The translations under genes were made by a program, and so were the position numbers. From Cycas panzhihuaensis (Eukaryota > Cycadophyta), in contig CM041465.1 in NCBI GenBank assembly GCA_023213395.1, positions 210,311,741 through 210,375,740 of the forward strand: a stretch of DNA of 64,000 bases. The letters are read 5' to 3'. The notes under the pieces are model-generated. The model did no database searches. It saw only the letters and a program-made list of their open reading frames with translations, and was not told the origin of the DNA. Of this stretch, positions 54,125-64,000 are shown piece by piece (position 1 is the stretch's first letter; each line of letters opens with the position of its first letter).

Positions 54125-54655
54125 TGTGTGCTTTTTCTTATTTCATTCTTTTATGCATACACCTATAAGTAGGCACAAGAGAAACAACAATTATCTTAAT
54201 TGGTTCTACCCTATGACAGACTTAAGGAACATACACCAATCATCAATTGAGTGCAAACCATAATCATTCCATTAATGATAGGTTGCATCTGGTTCTCTCA
54301 CAAATAGATGCACACCCGAATCAGCACACAGAATTCGTATGGATGCAGTACACAACAAGCTTGATTACAATTGTTATAGGCGCGTGGTGCTCTGCGTTCC
54401 TTTACAATTACATACACGTATGCACGCACACCCATCCCAAAGATCCTTTCCAATTTATTTTTCTTCTGCAACCATTAATCGCTTGGAGGTAATTGCAGTT
54501 CTATGGTTGGTTGCAACTGCACCCAACCTAAGAATGCTGACTTCTAGTTGCTTTCCTGCTCAAAATGTGACCACTTTTCCTTGTTCATGTTGCAACTGTC
54601 TAGTTGCAACCGTCTTCCTTTGATCCATCTAGCCAGTAAAATCTTACAGCACACA
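54125..54655 (-). repeat. Gyp-A 5' LTR
   Basis: 531 bp, TGTGTGCTTTTTC to TACAGCACACA, followed by the TSD copy ATACT. Contains CTCTCAC at 54295-54301, at the position equivalent to that in the 3' LTR. Confidence 0.95.
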
Positions 54656-54660
54656 ATACT

Positions 54661-56078
54661 CTTCAATTTTTGTATCATCTGTGATTTCAAACGTTTCTAG
54701 CCATTTTATCAGGTCATCATATTTCTCTAGATTAAAAAAAATCTCCATTGTTTCTTCTTTGTCAATGAAGGCTATACTTCAATGATTAAAATCTCTATTC
54801 CCCGCTGGTTGAAACTATTGCATATGATCACTTGTAACGATCGTCTCTAAACTAGGAACCCAACAGTTCAGACGACACTCTAATTTGACACCTGTAGTAG
54901 GAGCTATGGATGAAAACGTCTAGGTACCTCTTCTAAAAATCCAAACTAAAAAAATTTTAATTAAGAATAATTTTTGTTAACCCTTTTAGGGCTTAACACC
55001 CCGGTCACATAAGATCACCTACTAACTGGTTGGGAATAGACTGCAACACAAATAAAATATAATTAAATTAAAACTGCTATAGAGAGAAAAAACAAAATAA
55101 TGTAATTGTTTGCCTGCACTAAATACTTGTCCGTCATGTCGATTTTACTCATGGCACAATGTTATGCTATCACGATCTGAACTTTTCCAGAAGCCTCAGG
55201 CATGAGCTTCCTCTCTGCTTGTGGATGACCCTTTCAAAGAGGCACTTCTACAATGAATAATTTCATGCGATGATGGTTGAATTGTAGTTACAGGCCTGCG
55301 CGTGCGCCTCTACATACTTCCACTAGATATGTTGTTCCTTGCAATTCAAAGCAGCGTTATTGAACAAATCTAGGCATGCTAGAGAGCCAAACGTGACCAA
55401 GGATTGATTCAAGTACCTCAGATAGTGATTCAAATTATTTACATTCTGTGCGGGTGAGGCCAACTAACTCGTGCTCTTGTGCAGCAAGTCGCGCTTCAAA
55501 TCTCTCAACCTTAGATTAAAGCTGGGACATATTAGAACAACAACCTTTTCCTTTGTTCATTAGATGATTTTCTAAACTCAAGATCACCATGTCACTGTTG
55601 TGTAAAGCATATGTACAGTTGCAAGCGTGTGCCACTAAAGTAGGGTGAATTTCCCTAAAAAATGGAAATTGCAGAGAGCAGGTCTTCACAAGGGCTTTCA
55701 CTCTTTTGCCCAAGTTCCCTAATCCCGCAAGCATGTGACCCTTGCCAAGCTATGTTGTCCCTGTTGGTGCATGGGCAAGGTAGGAAAAATAGATAAAGAG
55801 ATCCCTCACCCTGCTACCCATCATCGAAGGTTGTCTAGAGCAGACTTCAACCACTCCATGCTGGGACCTACACTCTCAAGTTAGGTATAATGTTCCACAA
55901 GTTGTTGGGTAGTGGGCAAACCTTTCATAAAGTCTAGAGATACTCCAATTGATGGTCTCTCAATGACATTTTTCTAGACGGAACCCTACTATGCACAATG
56001 GCCTCTCCTCGCGAACCAGATTTATGTTCACTTTGCTCTAATTTTTTCCTAATGAAACTCAGTTTCTTCGATAACTTC
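54661..56078 (-). other. Gyp-E internal region, 5' half, non-coding
   Basis: Runs from the Gyp-A boundary to the Gyp-E PBS. The longest open frame, 72 codons at 55516-55734, shows no domain. I see no gag here, which supports a non-autonomous element. Confidence 0.6.
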
Positions 56079-56090
56079 GCTCTAATACCA
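56079..56090 (-). promoter_or_regulatory. Gyp-E primer-binding site
   Basis: The minus strand reads TGGTATTAGAGC, a tRNA-iMet type site two bases inside the 5' LTR. Confidence 0.82.
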
Positions 56091-56092
56091 AT

Positions 56093-56642
56093 TGTAGTGA
56101 GGCTTTTTTATCAAAACAATAGATAATGGAGATAATCATAGGTGTTCACAGTAGAAAGCATTCATTTACAAAGTATTTCCAGTAGATAACAGTAATGTTC
56201 TTAGAAGTTCATAGCAAAATATCATATATTTATGGTAGTATATCCTCATAAAATATCCTTCAATAGTCATATACAATATACCATCCATACATTGATAAAT
56301 AGCAAGAGTAAACGATCATAAATTAATAACAGAACCTAGTATAGAAATCTAGCACTTTGCAATCCTCTTCGAGGCAGGAGTGATCCTCCAACAGGCATGA
56401 GGCCCTAATGGCATCAAGCCATTATACCAAGCATAACAGAATTCTCCAAGATTATTTTCCAAACGATAAAGGCTTCTCTATTTATAGCCTTCAAAACCCC
56501 AACTCCTATTTTTCCCTCTAGAAGAATAACTTCAAAATGAAATAAAATAAATGATTCTTCTTTTAATTCTCCTAAAAACTGACTTCTTAATAATATTGCT
56601 TTTTATAAAATTGACTTCATCCTTATTTTTAGGAATGCTACA
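56093..56642 (-). repeat. Gyp-E 5' LTR
   Basis: 550 bp, TGTAGTGAGGCTT to GGAATGCTACA, followed by the TSD copy TTGAA. It matches 27895-28420 along its length. Confidence 0.93.
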
Positions 56643-56980
56643 TTGAATCCATGCCTATTGTAGAATAGTTGATCTTGGCTTCGATCCGCCTAGATGGGAA
56701 AGCACATCATTGGTTCAAATGGTGGAGTCGAGAGAATCCAATAAATGGTGGATTCAAGACAACCCAATGACCCAAACATGGGAATTTCTTTCTATAAAAT
56801 TGACTTCATCCTTATTTTAGGAATGCTACATTGAATCCTATGCCTACTGCAAAATAGTTGATCTTTGCTTCGATCCACCTAGATGAGAAAGCACATCATT
56901 GGTTCAAATGGTGGAGTCGAAAGAACCCAACAAATGGTGAAGTCGAGCAAACCCAACGAACCAAACATGGGACCTCTTCT
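56603..56980. repeat. Tandem duplication of about 189 bp across the E/F junction
   Basis: Two copies start near 56605 and 56794 (ATAAAATTGACTTCATCCTT in both). Each contains the last 40 bp of the Gyp-E LTR, the TTGAA TSD and the same stretch of Gyp-F gag. The copies differ by roughly 7 percent by eye. The duplication therefore happened after Gyp-E inserted. Confidence 0.88.
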
Positions 56981-57310
56981 CTAGGAGTTTCTTTGAACAA
57001 TACAATGACACTTGGAATCAATCGTTTTTCAGCCAACTAACCAAACTCCAACAAACAACTTTGATTAAGGCATACACTGATGAGTTTCAGGCACTACAAA
57101 CTGGGTATCTCAGTCACTAGATGTTTAAATCCTCATTCATATCTACACTTTCGGTCTCAAGGAGCGTACTCAAATGTGCTTAAAAGTTATTACCTTATTT
57201 TCCTTAAAGGATGCCATATCCAAAGCAAGGGCAGTTGAAGCAAAATTTGCTGCAGAACGTTCAACCACTTTTAGGAGGGACTCCTCTTGGTATTGGTGGC
57301 CTCGTCAACT
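56643..57310 (+). pseudogene. Gyp-F gag, C-terminal part
   Basis: Contains ASIHLDEKAHHWFKWWSRKN (twice, because of the local duplication), a TLGINRFSAN block, an FGLKERTQM-like block and SKARAVEAKFAAERSTTF at about 57220-57275. This is a gypsy capsid in the same style as Gyp-C and Gyp-B. Stops and frameshifts are frequent. The sequence near 57420-57480 may be a zinc-finger remnant but is not clear. Confidence 0.82.
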
Positions 57311-58056
57311 TGACTAGTAGCATCCATGTCCCTAATCACATGAACACCAATGACCAGCACCAAATGCCTCTATAAGTCCAGTTCATGTTCCATTAGCAGA
57401 AGCAAATTGTCGTTTAAAGGCTGGCCTTTGTCTCTAGTGCTCAAAAAAGTGGGTTCCTGGACACATGAAGTCATATAAGACATATTAGGCAAGGCACATG
57501 ATCTTCACCAATGACCCCGATATTGACAAGGATTTTGAAGTGGAAACTGAACCTAAACTTGAAGATAAACCCCCTCAAGACCCCCCCTTACCTATTTCCC
57601 AGCCAAGTGCATCCCTATCAACAGTTTCTTCCTCGTCCTACCCTGAACCACTCCATATCAAAGGCACCTTGCGGAAGACACCCATGTCATTATTGATCGA
57701 AGGTGGCACATCGTTAAATTTAATAGACATATCTTTGGGTCGGTAATTAAACTTGCATATTGTCCCAAAAATAGGATTCACCTTCTCCTTACCCAGCCAT
57801 CAAACCTTACACTGTTCGGTACCATAAAACATCTCCATCTTCGAATTAGTACCTATTAGCTTACATCCAATTTCTATGCCCTGTTTATAAGAGGATGTGA
57901 CGCCATCCTTGGAGTCCAATGGCTCCAGATGTTGGGCACGTATAGCATAAAGAATTCCCCTACAAGCCCATTCATCCTATTTAAGGATCAGATGGGCCAA
58001 ACACATAATTGTATGGGATCCAATCACTGCCTAACTGACTAGTATCACCTAATCAA
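57311..58056 (+). pseudogene. Gyp-F retropepsin region
   Basis: An open frame at 57498-57746 has acidic EDKPPQDPPLPISQPSASLS and then LHIKGTLRKTPMSLLIEGGT and SLNLID. The active site is IEGGT where DGG/DSG is expected, so the catalytic Asp is replaced by Glu. A GCDAILGVQWLQML-like block at about 57895-57935 ends the domain. Confidence 0.75.
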
Positions 58057-59087
58057 ATGCGTAGGCATTTGCACAACAACATTGGATATATCATTCACAT
58101 TAACAACATTTACCCTTCCACAAATGTTCATCCTCTCATGGAGTCTCTCCTCAACAAATATCAATCAATATTCGCACCCCTTCCATCCACTACCCCACTT
58201 GACTGCAAAATTTATCATGTGCTCAAAATCAAATTACCACACACCCCTATTGGCCTTTGGCCTTACAGAAATTCATACTTTCAGAAGAATTAAATTGAAA
58301 AGATAAGAAACGAATTGATAGATATGGGCATCATTCAGCCCAGTAAAAGCTCGTACACAACCCCCATTGTCTTGGTAAATAAAAAAGATAGATCCTTTTG
58401 GCTTTGCATTCATTACTGGGAACTTGATAAAATCATAATAAAAAATAAATTCTCCACTCCTCAAATTGATGACATGCTCAATGAAATACATGGGGCAACA
58501 ATATTCTCTAAATTGGATCTTTAGTTTGGCTACTATCAAACCCCTGTTACCCCTAAGGACCGTCCCAAAATTGCTTTTTGAACACATCACAGGCACTTCG
58601 AATTCCAGATGATGCCCTTTGGCCTTTGTAATGCCCCAACAACATTCTAAGCACTAATGAATAAAATCTTCAGCACTTACCTTCGTAAATTTGTCCTCTT
58701 TTTTTTTTATGACATCCTTGTCAATAGTCAAAATTTAGATGATCACCTTCAGCATCTAGAGTCAGTCTTACGAATCCTTGTCTGGCACCACTTATATGCC
58801 AAAGTGCCTAAATGTGAATTTGGAAAAACTAAACTACAATACCTTGCACATATTATTTCTTCAAAAGGAGTCCATGTTGATCTTGACAAAATTTTTGTCA
58901 TTACCACATGGCCTACACCCAAAACCCTTACATAGCTATGAACCTTCCTAGGACTCATGACTTGTAATAGATGATTTGTTTGCAATTACGCCTCATTAGT
59001 AGCCCCACTCACAAATTTACTTCGTAAAGAGACATTCCAGTGGTCACCAGGGGCAAAACAAGCTTTCAATAATCTTTAAACCATTAT
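58057..59087 (+). pseudogene. Gyp-F reverse transcriptase, truncated
   Basis: Blocks: ELIDMGIIQPSKSSYTTPIV, LVNKKDRSFWLCIHYWELDK, FSTPQIDDMLNEIHGATIFS, MMPFGLCNAPTTF and LFFFYDILVNSQNLDDHLQH. The catalytic FFDD is FFYD, so the first Asp is lost. Connection and RNase H start (SLVAPLTNLLRKETFQWSPG, AKQAFNNL) follow. It is cut by Cop-G at 59088. Confidence 0.9.
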
Positions 59088-59283
59088 TGTTGGAATGTAA
59101 TGTTTTATCTAGAGTCTTTAGATAAAGTTCTATGGTTGTAATCGATTGACACATGTCATTATGTAATGTGTCGGCTACAAGTTAGTTCAAAGGGGGTTAC
59201 AAACCCTAATTGTATTTATACTCTTGTACTCTCAATAGTAATCATCAAGCATTCTTCATCTATCATTGAGGTATCAATCCAAC
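59088..59283 (+). repeat. Cop-G 5' LTR
   Basis: About 196 bp starting TGTTGGAATGTAATG and ending ATCAATCCAAC. The last base pair is degenerate for CA. Short LTRs are common in some plant copia lineages. Confidence 0.8.
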
Positions 59284-59284
59284 G

Positions 59285-59296
59285 TGGTATCAAAGC
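59285..59296 (+). promoter_or_regulatory. Cop-G primer-binding site
   Basis: TGGTATCAAAGC, of tRNA-iMet type with one change. Confidence 0.85.
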
Positions 59297-59983
59297 AGGT
59301 CATTCTACCTAATTGAGAGAGGGTCTCTACGAAACTGTGAGAAGGAGACGAGTACAACTTCAAGTTGAGTTGTAAAGAAGAAAGCGAAGAGAAAGGCAAA
59401 AGATTTCAAATGAAGAAAAGTAGAAGCAAGAAGAGAAAGCAAGTTCCAAAAGGAGTACGGACTGCCTGTACGGAATCGTACGGACCTGAAAATTTCAAAA
59501 TCTCATAATTTAGTGAAACTCACTCAGATTATAGATCTCGAGCTCCTCTACAATTTTCTCTTCAACGTCAAAGTGATCTAAGGCCGTTTGAAGGGTGTTT
59601 TTGGCCATTTACCAACCGTGCAGGTAGAGAAGGAGATCAAAGATTTCTTTCAAATCTGGCTCAACCTTCGGGTACAATCTATCTGAAATCCTTTGCTTCG
59701 AGCATACGACTCAAGTGAATGCCTTCTTAAAGATTTTTGTTGGCTATTTTTTGAGAAATTTACAAAATACTGAGAAACCCTAGCCACCCATTTGGAGTTT
59801 TCAGGCCTTTTTTTCTCCCTGATCAGGAACTGTTTTAAGAAACAAATTGCAAATCTGTAATCTACTCCTCAAGACCTTTCTTTTGAGGTAGGTTTCATTT
59901 CCATCCATACCGTTCGAGTACCGTACGAAAATCCATACAGTTGTATGGCCTAGGGCTCTCAGACTCCTATCTTTTATTCAAAA
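59297..59983 (+). other. Cop-G leader
   Basis: About 690 bp. Contains repeated CGTACGG/CCGTACG words (for example 59455-59485 and 59908-59945), but no coding region or array. Confidence 0.6.
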
Positions 59984-60815
59984 ATGGCTTCATCTATCTT
60001 AGCCCTATCTAATGGTGACAAGCTCACTAACACCAACTACCATATTTGGAAAATTAAAATAGAAACACTCCTGAGAGCAAAAAATGCTTGGAGAATAGAA
60101 ACGGGAGATGAATCCAAACCTAAGGATGTTGGGATTGATTTGACTAGCTGGAAAGAACAGGATAGTGCAGGGGTTATAATATTAAAACTATCAATATTTG
60201 TTGAAAATTTGTACTCCACTACAAGTATTTGGAAATGCTTGGAGAACTTGTATGGACAAAAAAACAAGGCCAAAATAATAGCCTTAAAAGAAGAACTATT
60301 CAAACTCCACATGAAGGAGTCTGAAACCATTACCGACTTCTTGCACAAAGTGATATCACTAAGAAATAATCTCTCTAGTGCAGGTGCTCCAGTTACAGAT
60401 CAAGAGTTAGTAGAAGTGGTGGTCATCAAATTGACCAAATCGTTTGATATTAGTCAAATAGCAATGATGATATTTGATACTTTAACAGGGTTGCTGCTAA
60501 GACAGGAGCAAAGGAATAGAAGATATGAAGATGCAGGAGAACTTGATGATGCATTTGCCTCCAGACTAAACTTGGGATCCAAAGGCCGAAGCAGAGGAAA
60601 AGGGAGAACTCCTGAAGTTTGTGCTCCATCACGAGGCTATTGGCAAGATGCAAGAGGATGAGGACGCAACACTACTCCAAGAATCTCTTATAATTGTAGT
60701 AAGACTGGTCATTTTGCAAGTTCATACAGGGCTTTTGACGTGTGCTATCATTGTGGCCAATCAGGACATTTCCCATACCAATGCCCAGTCAAGAGAGCAG
60801 ACATTTAGAGAGGGA
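59984..60815 (+). pseudogene. Cop-G gag
   Basis: Starts MASSILALSNGDKLTNTNYH, followed by IWKIKIETLLRAKN and KEELFKLHMKESETITDFLH, the UBN2-type copia gag. A frameshift or stop near 60660 precedes the zinc knuckles at about 60690-60800. The first is degenerate (NCSKTGHFASSYR), the second intact (CYHCGQSGHFPYQC). Confidence 0.92.
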
Positions 60816-62493
60816 AGTGCCCAATGGGGAACTACAACAAGGAACAGATTGGTGATGATGATGATGAGGAGGAGGAGGAAACAACCTTCATCATTGCTCT
60901 TGCAGCAGGCCTCCAGGACAAGGACGTGTGGTACATCAACTCAGCAGCATCACGCCACATGACCAACCGAGAAGAATGGTTTGAAAGCTTGCGGCCATAC
61001 TCTTCTGACAAATCAGTGGAATTAGTAGACAAATACCCCCCTAGAAATAAAAGGAGTGGGAACCATTGCTATCAAAATAGAGGACAAGGTTGAAAAAATT
61101 GGAAATGTACTCTTGGTCCCTGGTTTAAAAATGAATCTATTTTTAATCTCCCAACTTAGAAAAAAAGGGTCATGTACAATTTTTCATGAAAAAGGATTTT
61201 GTTATATCCTTGATATGAAAAATAATGGCCATGTAATTGCAAAAGGGGCTCAGAGTAATGACCTATATGAGCTACTTTCACATCCTATTTTGCCTGATGT
61301 AAAAGCATGTACTGCAGTGAGTCATAGTAATAAAATGTGTCATTTGAAGTATGGTCATCTTCCCATAGACAAACTAAAGAATATGGGAAAAGAGGGTCAA
61401 GTAAAAGGTTTACCCTCAATCTCATCCAATAATTTTGTATGTAAAAGCTATCAATTAGGTAAGCAACACAGGCTGCCCTTCCAAGAAAGCAAGTGGTGAG
61501 CCCAAAAAAAATTAGAATTAATTCACACTAACTTATGTGGCCCATTTACTCCACACCCCATTAATGTATGTAGATAGTTCCTCACATTCATAGATGATTT
61601 GACTAGAAAAATCTAGGTCTACTTCTTGCATAATAAATCAGTAGTCTATGATGTATTTAAAGAATTTGAAGTTGAAACAGAGCTGGAGGCAGAGGCAAGA
61701 ATCAAGTGCATAAGATCTGATGGTCGAGGCGAGTACATGTCCAAAGACTTTTTGGAATACTGTAAGGCCAATGGAATACAAAGGCAATTTACAACCCCCT
61801 ACACACCCCAATCTAATGCGGTTGCAGAAAGGAAAAACAGAGTCATTATGGAAATGGCTCGTAGCATGATGTATGAGAAAAATGTTTCAAAAATATTCTG
61901 GGCTAAGGCAGTCAACATGGCCTGCTACTTACTGAATAGGAGCCCAACCAAGGCAGTAGACCATCTTACCCATGAGGAGGCCTAGACAGGAAGAAAGCCA
62001 GATGTTAGCCATTTGAAAGTGTTTGGCAATCAAGCATTTGTTCACATACCAGACAAAAAAAAGAATAAAACTTGATTCAAAAAGCTTGGAATGCATTATG
62101 GTTGCCTAAAACAAAAATTCCAAAGCCTACAAATGCATAGATCTCAAGATAAACAAAATATATGTAAGTTGGGATGTCATCTTTAACAAAGAAGATAAAG
62201 AAGAGGATACAAACTAGATCCAAGTCATAGAACAAACTCCTTAGGTATCTTCTCCATACACTCTTCTTCCTGCAAAGGAAGAATCTAGCATAACTTCAAA
62301 GGATATCTCAGAAGAAACCACTTCGCCTCAACCCTCTCATAGTGATTCCACTCCAGAAGATGAAGAATCTGAACAATCGAGGACAGATGGACCACAAAAG
62401 GAAAAGAGGGTCCCCAAATGGTACCTCAAGACCATTGAAGAAGGAAAAGGGGAGATACTTCCTCACAGAACAAGGAGTCAAAAACATAGAGCC
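60816..62493 (+). pseudogene. Cop-G protease and integrase
   Basis: PR reads VWYINSAASRHMTN at about 60928, with Asn in place of the catalytic Asp and Ala in place of Gly. The integrase N-terminal region has CHLKYGHLPIDKLKNMG and FVCKSYQLGKQHRLPF, with the second zinc Cys lost. The core has IHTNLCGPF (Asp to Asn), CIRSDGRGEYMSKDFLEYCK with its Asp intact, and NAVAERKNRVIMEMARSMMY with the Glu. Stops near 61499, 61576, 61612 and 61983 break it. Confidence 0.9.
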
Positions 62494-64000
62494 TTGATCA
62501 ATCAAGTGGAGCCACAATCATATATTGAAGCAAAGGAGCACATTGAATGGAGGAAAGCCATGGATTCTGAACCAGACTCTATAATCAAAAACCAGACCTG
62601 GGAACTGGTTAAACTGCCTCTCAATAAGCCTGTTGTAAATTGTAAATGGATCTGCAAAATCAAGGAACGAGCCAATAGAAAGATAGAAAAATATAAAGCA
62701 AGACTAGTTGCAACAGGCTACACACAAACAATAGGAGTGGATTATGAAGAAACTTTCTCACCTATGGCTAAACTAAATACGTCGAGACCAGTAATAGCTC
62801 TGGCAGCACAAAAGAACTAGAAGATATACCAACTAGATGTCAAAAGTGCCTTTTTGAACGACAAAATAGAAGAAGAAATCTACGTGTCATAACTTGAGGG
62901 TTACATCAAACAAGGACAAGAACACCTGATCTGCAAATTGAAAAAGGCACTATATGGTCTAAAACAGGCCCCTCATGCCTGGTATGCAAAATTGGATAAC
63001 CATCTTTGCAAGAATGGTTTTCATAGGAGTAGCTCAGACTCAAGTCTATATGTAAAAAACATAAATGGTGCAATCACCATAATAGTAGTATATGTTGACG
63101 ATATGATCCTCACCAGTGATGGCGAGGAATCAATATCTGGCATAGGGAGTCAATTGGAGAGCAAGTTTGAGATGACTGACCTAGGACTTCTCAATTACTA
63201 TTTGGGCATCCAAGTTGATCAACAAAGCAACTCAATCACCTTGTGCCAAAGCAAATATATTAAACATTTGCTAGCTAAGTTCCATATGGACAAATGCAAT
63301 CCATGTTCCACTCCCATGGAAGTAAACTGTAACTTGACTCCAGATGAAAAAGAATCTTGTGTGGATGCCACTCTGTACAGACAACTTGTAAGAAGTCTCA
63401 TCTATCTCATAGCAACTAGACCTGATATTTCATATGTTGTAGGTCTAATATCAAGATACATGCATGAGCCTAGAACAAAGCATTGCAATGCTGCAAAGAA
63501 GATTTTGAGATATCTAAAGGGAACGACATAATTGAAATTGATGTTTCCAAAAGGAAAATCTCATCAGCTGACAGGTTTCTGTGATTCAAACTGGGTAGGT
63601 GATAAGGAACAAAGGAAATCAACCAGTGGGCATTACTTCTTTCTAGGCTCAGCACCAATCTCCTGGAGCATCAAAAAACAACTAACTGTGGCACTATCAT
63701 CTACAGAGGCAGAATACAAATCAACAGTTAGTGTAACTGCTGAATCAATATGGCTAAGACAACTCCTGAATGATCTGAAGGAACCTCAAAAGGGAGCAAC
63801 TACACTTCACTGTGACAATCAGAGTGCCATCAAGCTTACCAAAAATCTAGTACTTCATGCCAGGACCAAGCACATCGAAGTACACCATCATTTTATTCAA
63901 GAAAAAGTTCAAAACAAGGAGATAGATCTTGTTTATTGTCCAATAGGTGATCAAGTGGCTGATATATTGACAAAGCCTCTAGGAAAAGACAGATTCAAAT
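62494..64000 (+). pseudogene. Cop-G reverse transcriptase and RNase H, to window edge
   Basis: RT: EWRKAMDSEPDSIIKNQTWE, YTQTIGVDYEETFSPMAKLN, then after a stop at 62818 LDVKSAFLND, GLKQAPHAWYAKLDNHLCKN and the catalytic VVYVDDMILTSD at about 63088. RNase H: FCDSNWVGD, ALSSTEAEYKSTVSVTAESI, HCDNQSAIKLTKNLVLHART and ADILTKPLGKDRFK at the edge. A TAA in ATA-TAA near 62889 and one near 63529 are further breaks. The frame may continue just beyond the window. Confidence 0.94.

Larger units (their letters stand above)
30426..54655 (-). mobile_element. Gyp-A: large Tat/Athila-like gypsy with accessory ORF
   Basis: LTRs lie at 30426-30951 and 54125-54655, with TSD ATACT at 30421-30425 and 54656-54660. 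The PBS is of tRNA-Glu type. Without Cop-2 and Gyp-B it is about 11.0 kb. Order on the minus strand: leader, gag, two zinc knuckles, PR, a second gag-like domain, RT, RNase H, integrase, minisatellite, accessory ORF, 3' LTR. No chromodomain is seen, and the sequence style plus an ORF after pol suggest the non-chromovirus (Tat/Athila) branch. Confidence 0.95.
27895..56642 (-). mobile_element. Gyp-E: pol-less LTR element (LARD-like) holding Gyp-A
   Basis: LTRs lie at 27895-28420 and 56093-56642, with TSD TTGAA at 27890-27894 and 56643-56647. Gyp-A occupies 30426-54655. Without it the element is about 4.5 kb with 3.4 kb of internal DNA in which I see no gag or pol domain. The PBS is of tRNA-iMet type. 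Gyp-E1 (6634-8274) is a relative. Confidence 0.93.
25650..59087 (+). mobile_element. Gyp-F: plus-strand Ty3/gypsy split by Gyp-E and Cop-G
   Basis: 5' LTR (25650-26045), PBS, a leader carrying an antisense frame, gag N-terminus (27514-27894), then Gyp-E. Gag resumes at 56643, followed by PR and RT up to Cop-G at 59088. Removal of Gyp-E with its TSD TTGAA restores the gag order. RNase H, integrase and 3' LTR are not in the window. Confidence 0.82.
59088..64000 (+). mobile_element. Cop-G: Ty1/copia element, 3' LTR outside the window
   Basis: A short 5' LTR (59088-59283), PBS, leader of about 0.7 kb, gag, PR, IN, RT and RNase H up to the right edge. It belongs to a different copia family from Cop-1 and Cop-2. 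It interrupts Gyp-F. The TSD cannot be checked because the 3' end is not in the window. Confidence 0.92.

Overview
The window is plant nuclear heterochromatin built almost entirely from nested LTR retrotransposons. No host gene, tRNA, rRNA or CRISPR array could be supported. Ty1/copia elements (order PR-IN-RT-RH) sit with Ty3/gypsy elements (PR-RT-RH-IN, one with a chromodomain). Primer-binding sites match plant tRNA-iMet or tRNA-Glu. Many stops look like C-to-T changes at CG/CHG sites. A large-genome seed plant, possibly a conifer, is likely; the species cannot be told from sequence alone. Element labels used here are my own.

Left block (1-22814). Cop-1 (copia, minus, 1-5946, runs off the left edge) abuts the 3' end of another element (Frag-I, 5947-6633). 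That abuts the 3' part of a pol-less element (Gyp-E1, 6634-8274). All seem to lie within a minus-strand gypsy, Gyp-C (8275-22814). Gyp-C's RNase H region was hit twice by one non-autonomous family: D1 (8426-13970, minus, TSD ATCGG) and D2 (14111-19697, plus, TSD GCACT). D1 and D2 form an inverted repeat with 5.5 kb arms and a 140 bp spacer.

Right block (22815-64000). Remnants Gyp-H and Cop-K lead into plus-strand Gyp-F (from 25650). Inside Gyp-F sits Gyp-E (27895-56642, minus, pol-less, TSD TTGAA). Inside E sits Gyp-A (30426-54655, minus, about 11 kb without insertions, TSD ATACT). Inside A sit Cop-2 (34260-41683, plus, TSD TTCTC) and the chromovirus Gyp-B (43656-49440, plus, TSD TGGTG). Cop-G (59088 to the right edge) also interrupts Gyp-F. 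All boundaries with TSDs were read directly.

Most unusual points. (1) D-family LTRs carry three tandem 13-14 nt motifs complementary to the anticodon arm of tRNA-Glu(CUC), the same tRNA their PBS matches. (2) Gyp-A has a second gag-like domain between protease and RT, a long accessory reading frame after integrase, and a 66-bp higher-order minisatellite of three 22-bp monomers. (3) The Gyp-F leader carries a decayed antisense reading frame of unknown identity. (4) Cop-family U3 regions hold three strong palindromes just upstream of the TATA box.
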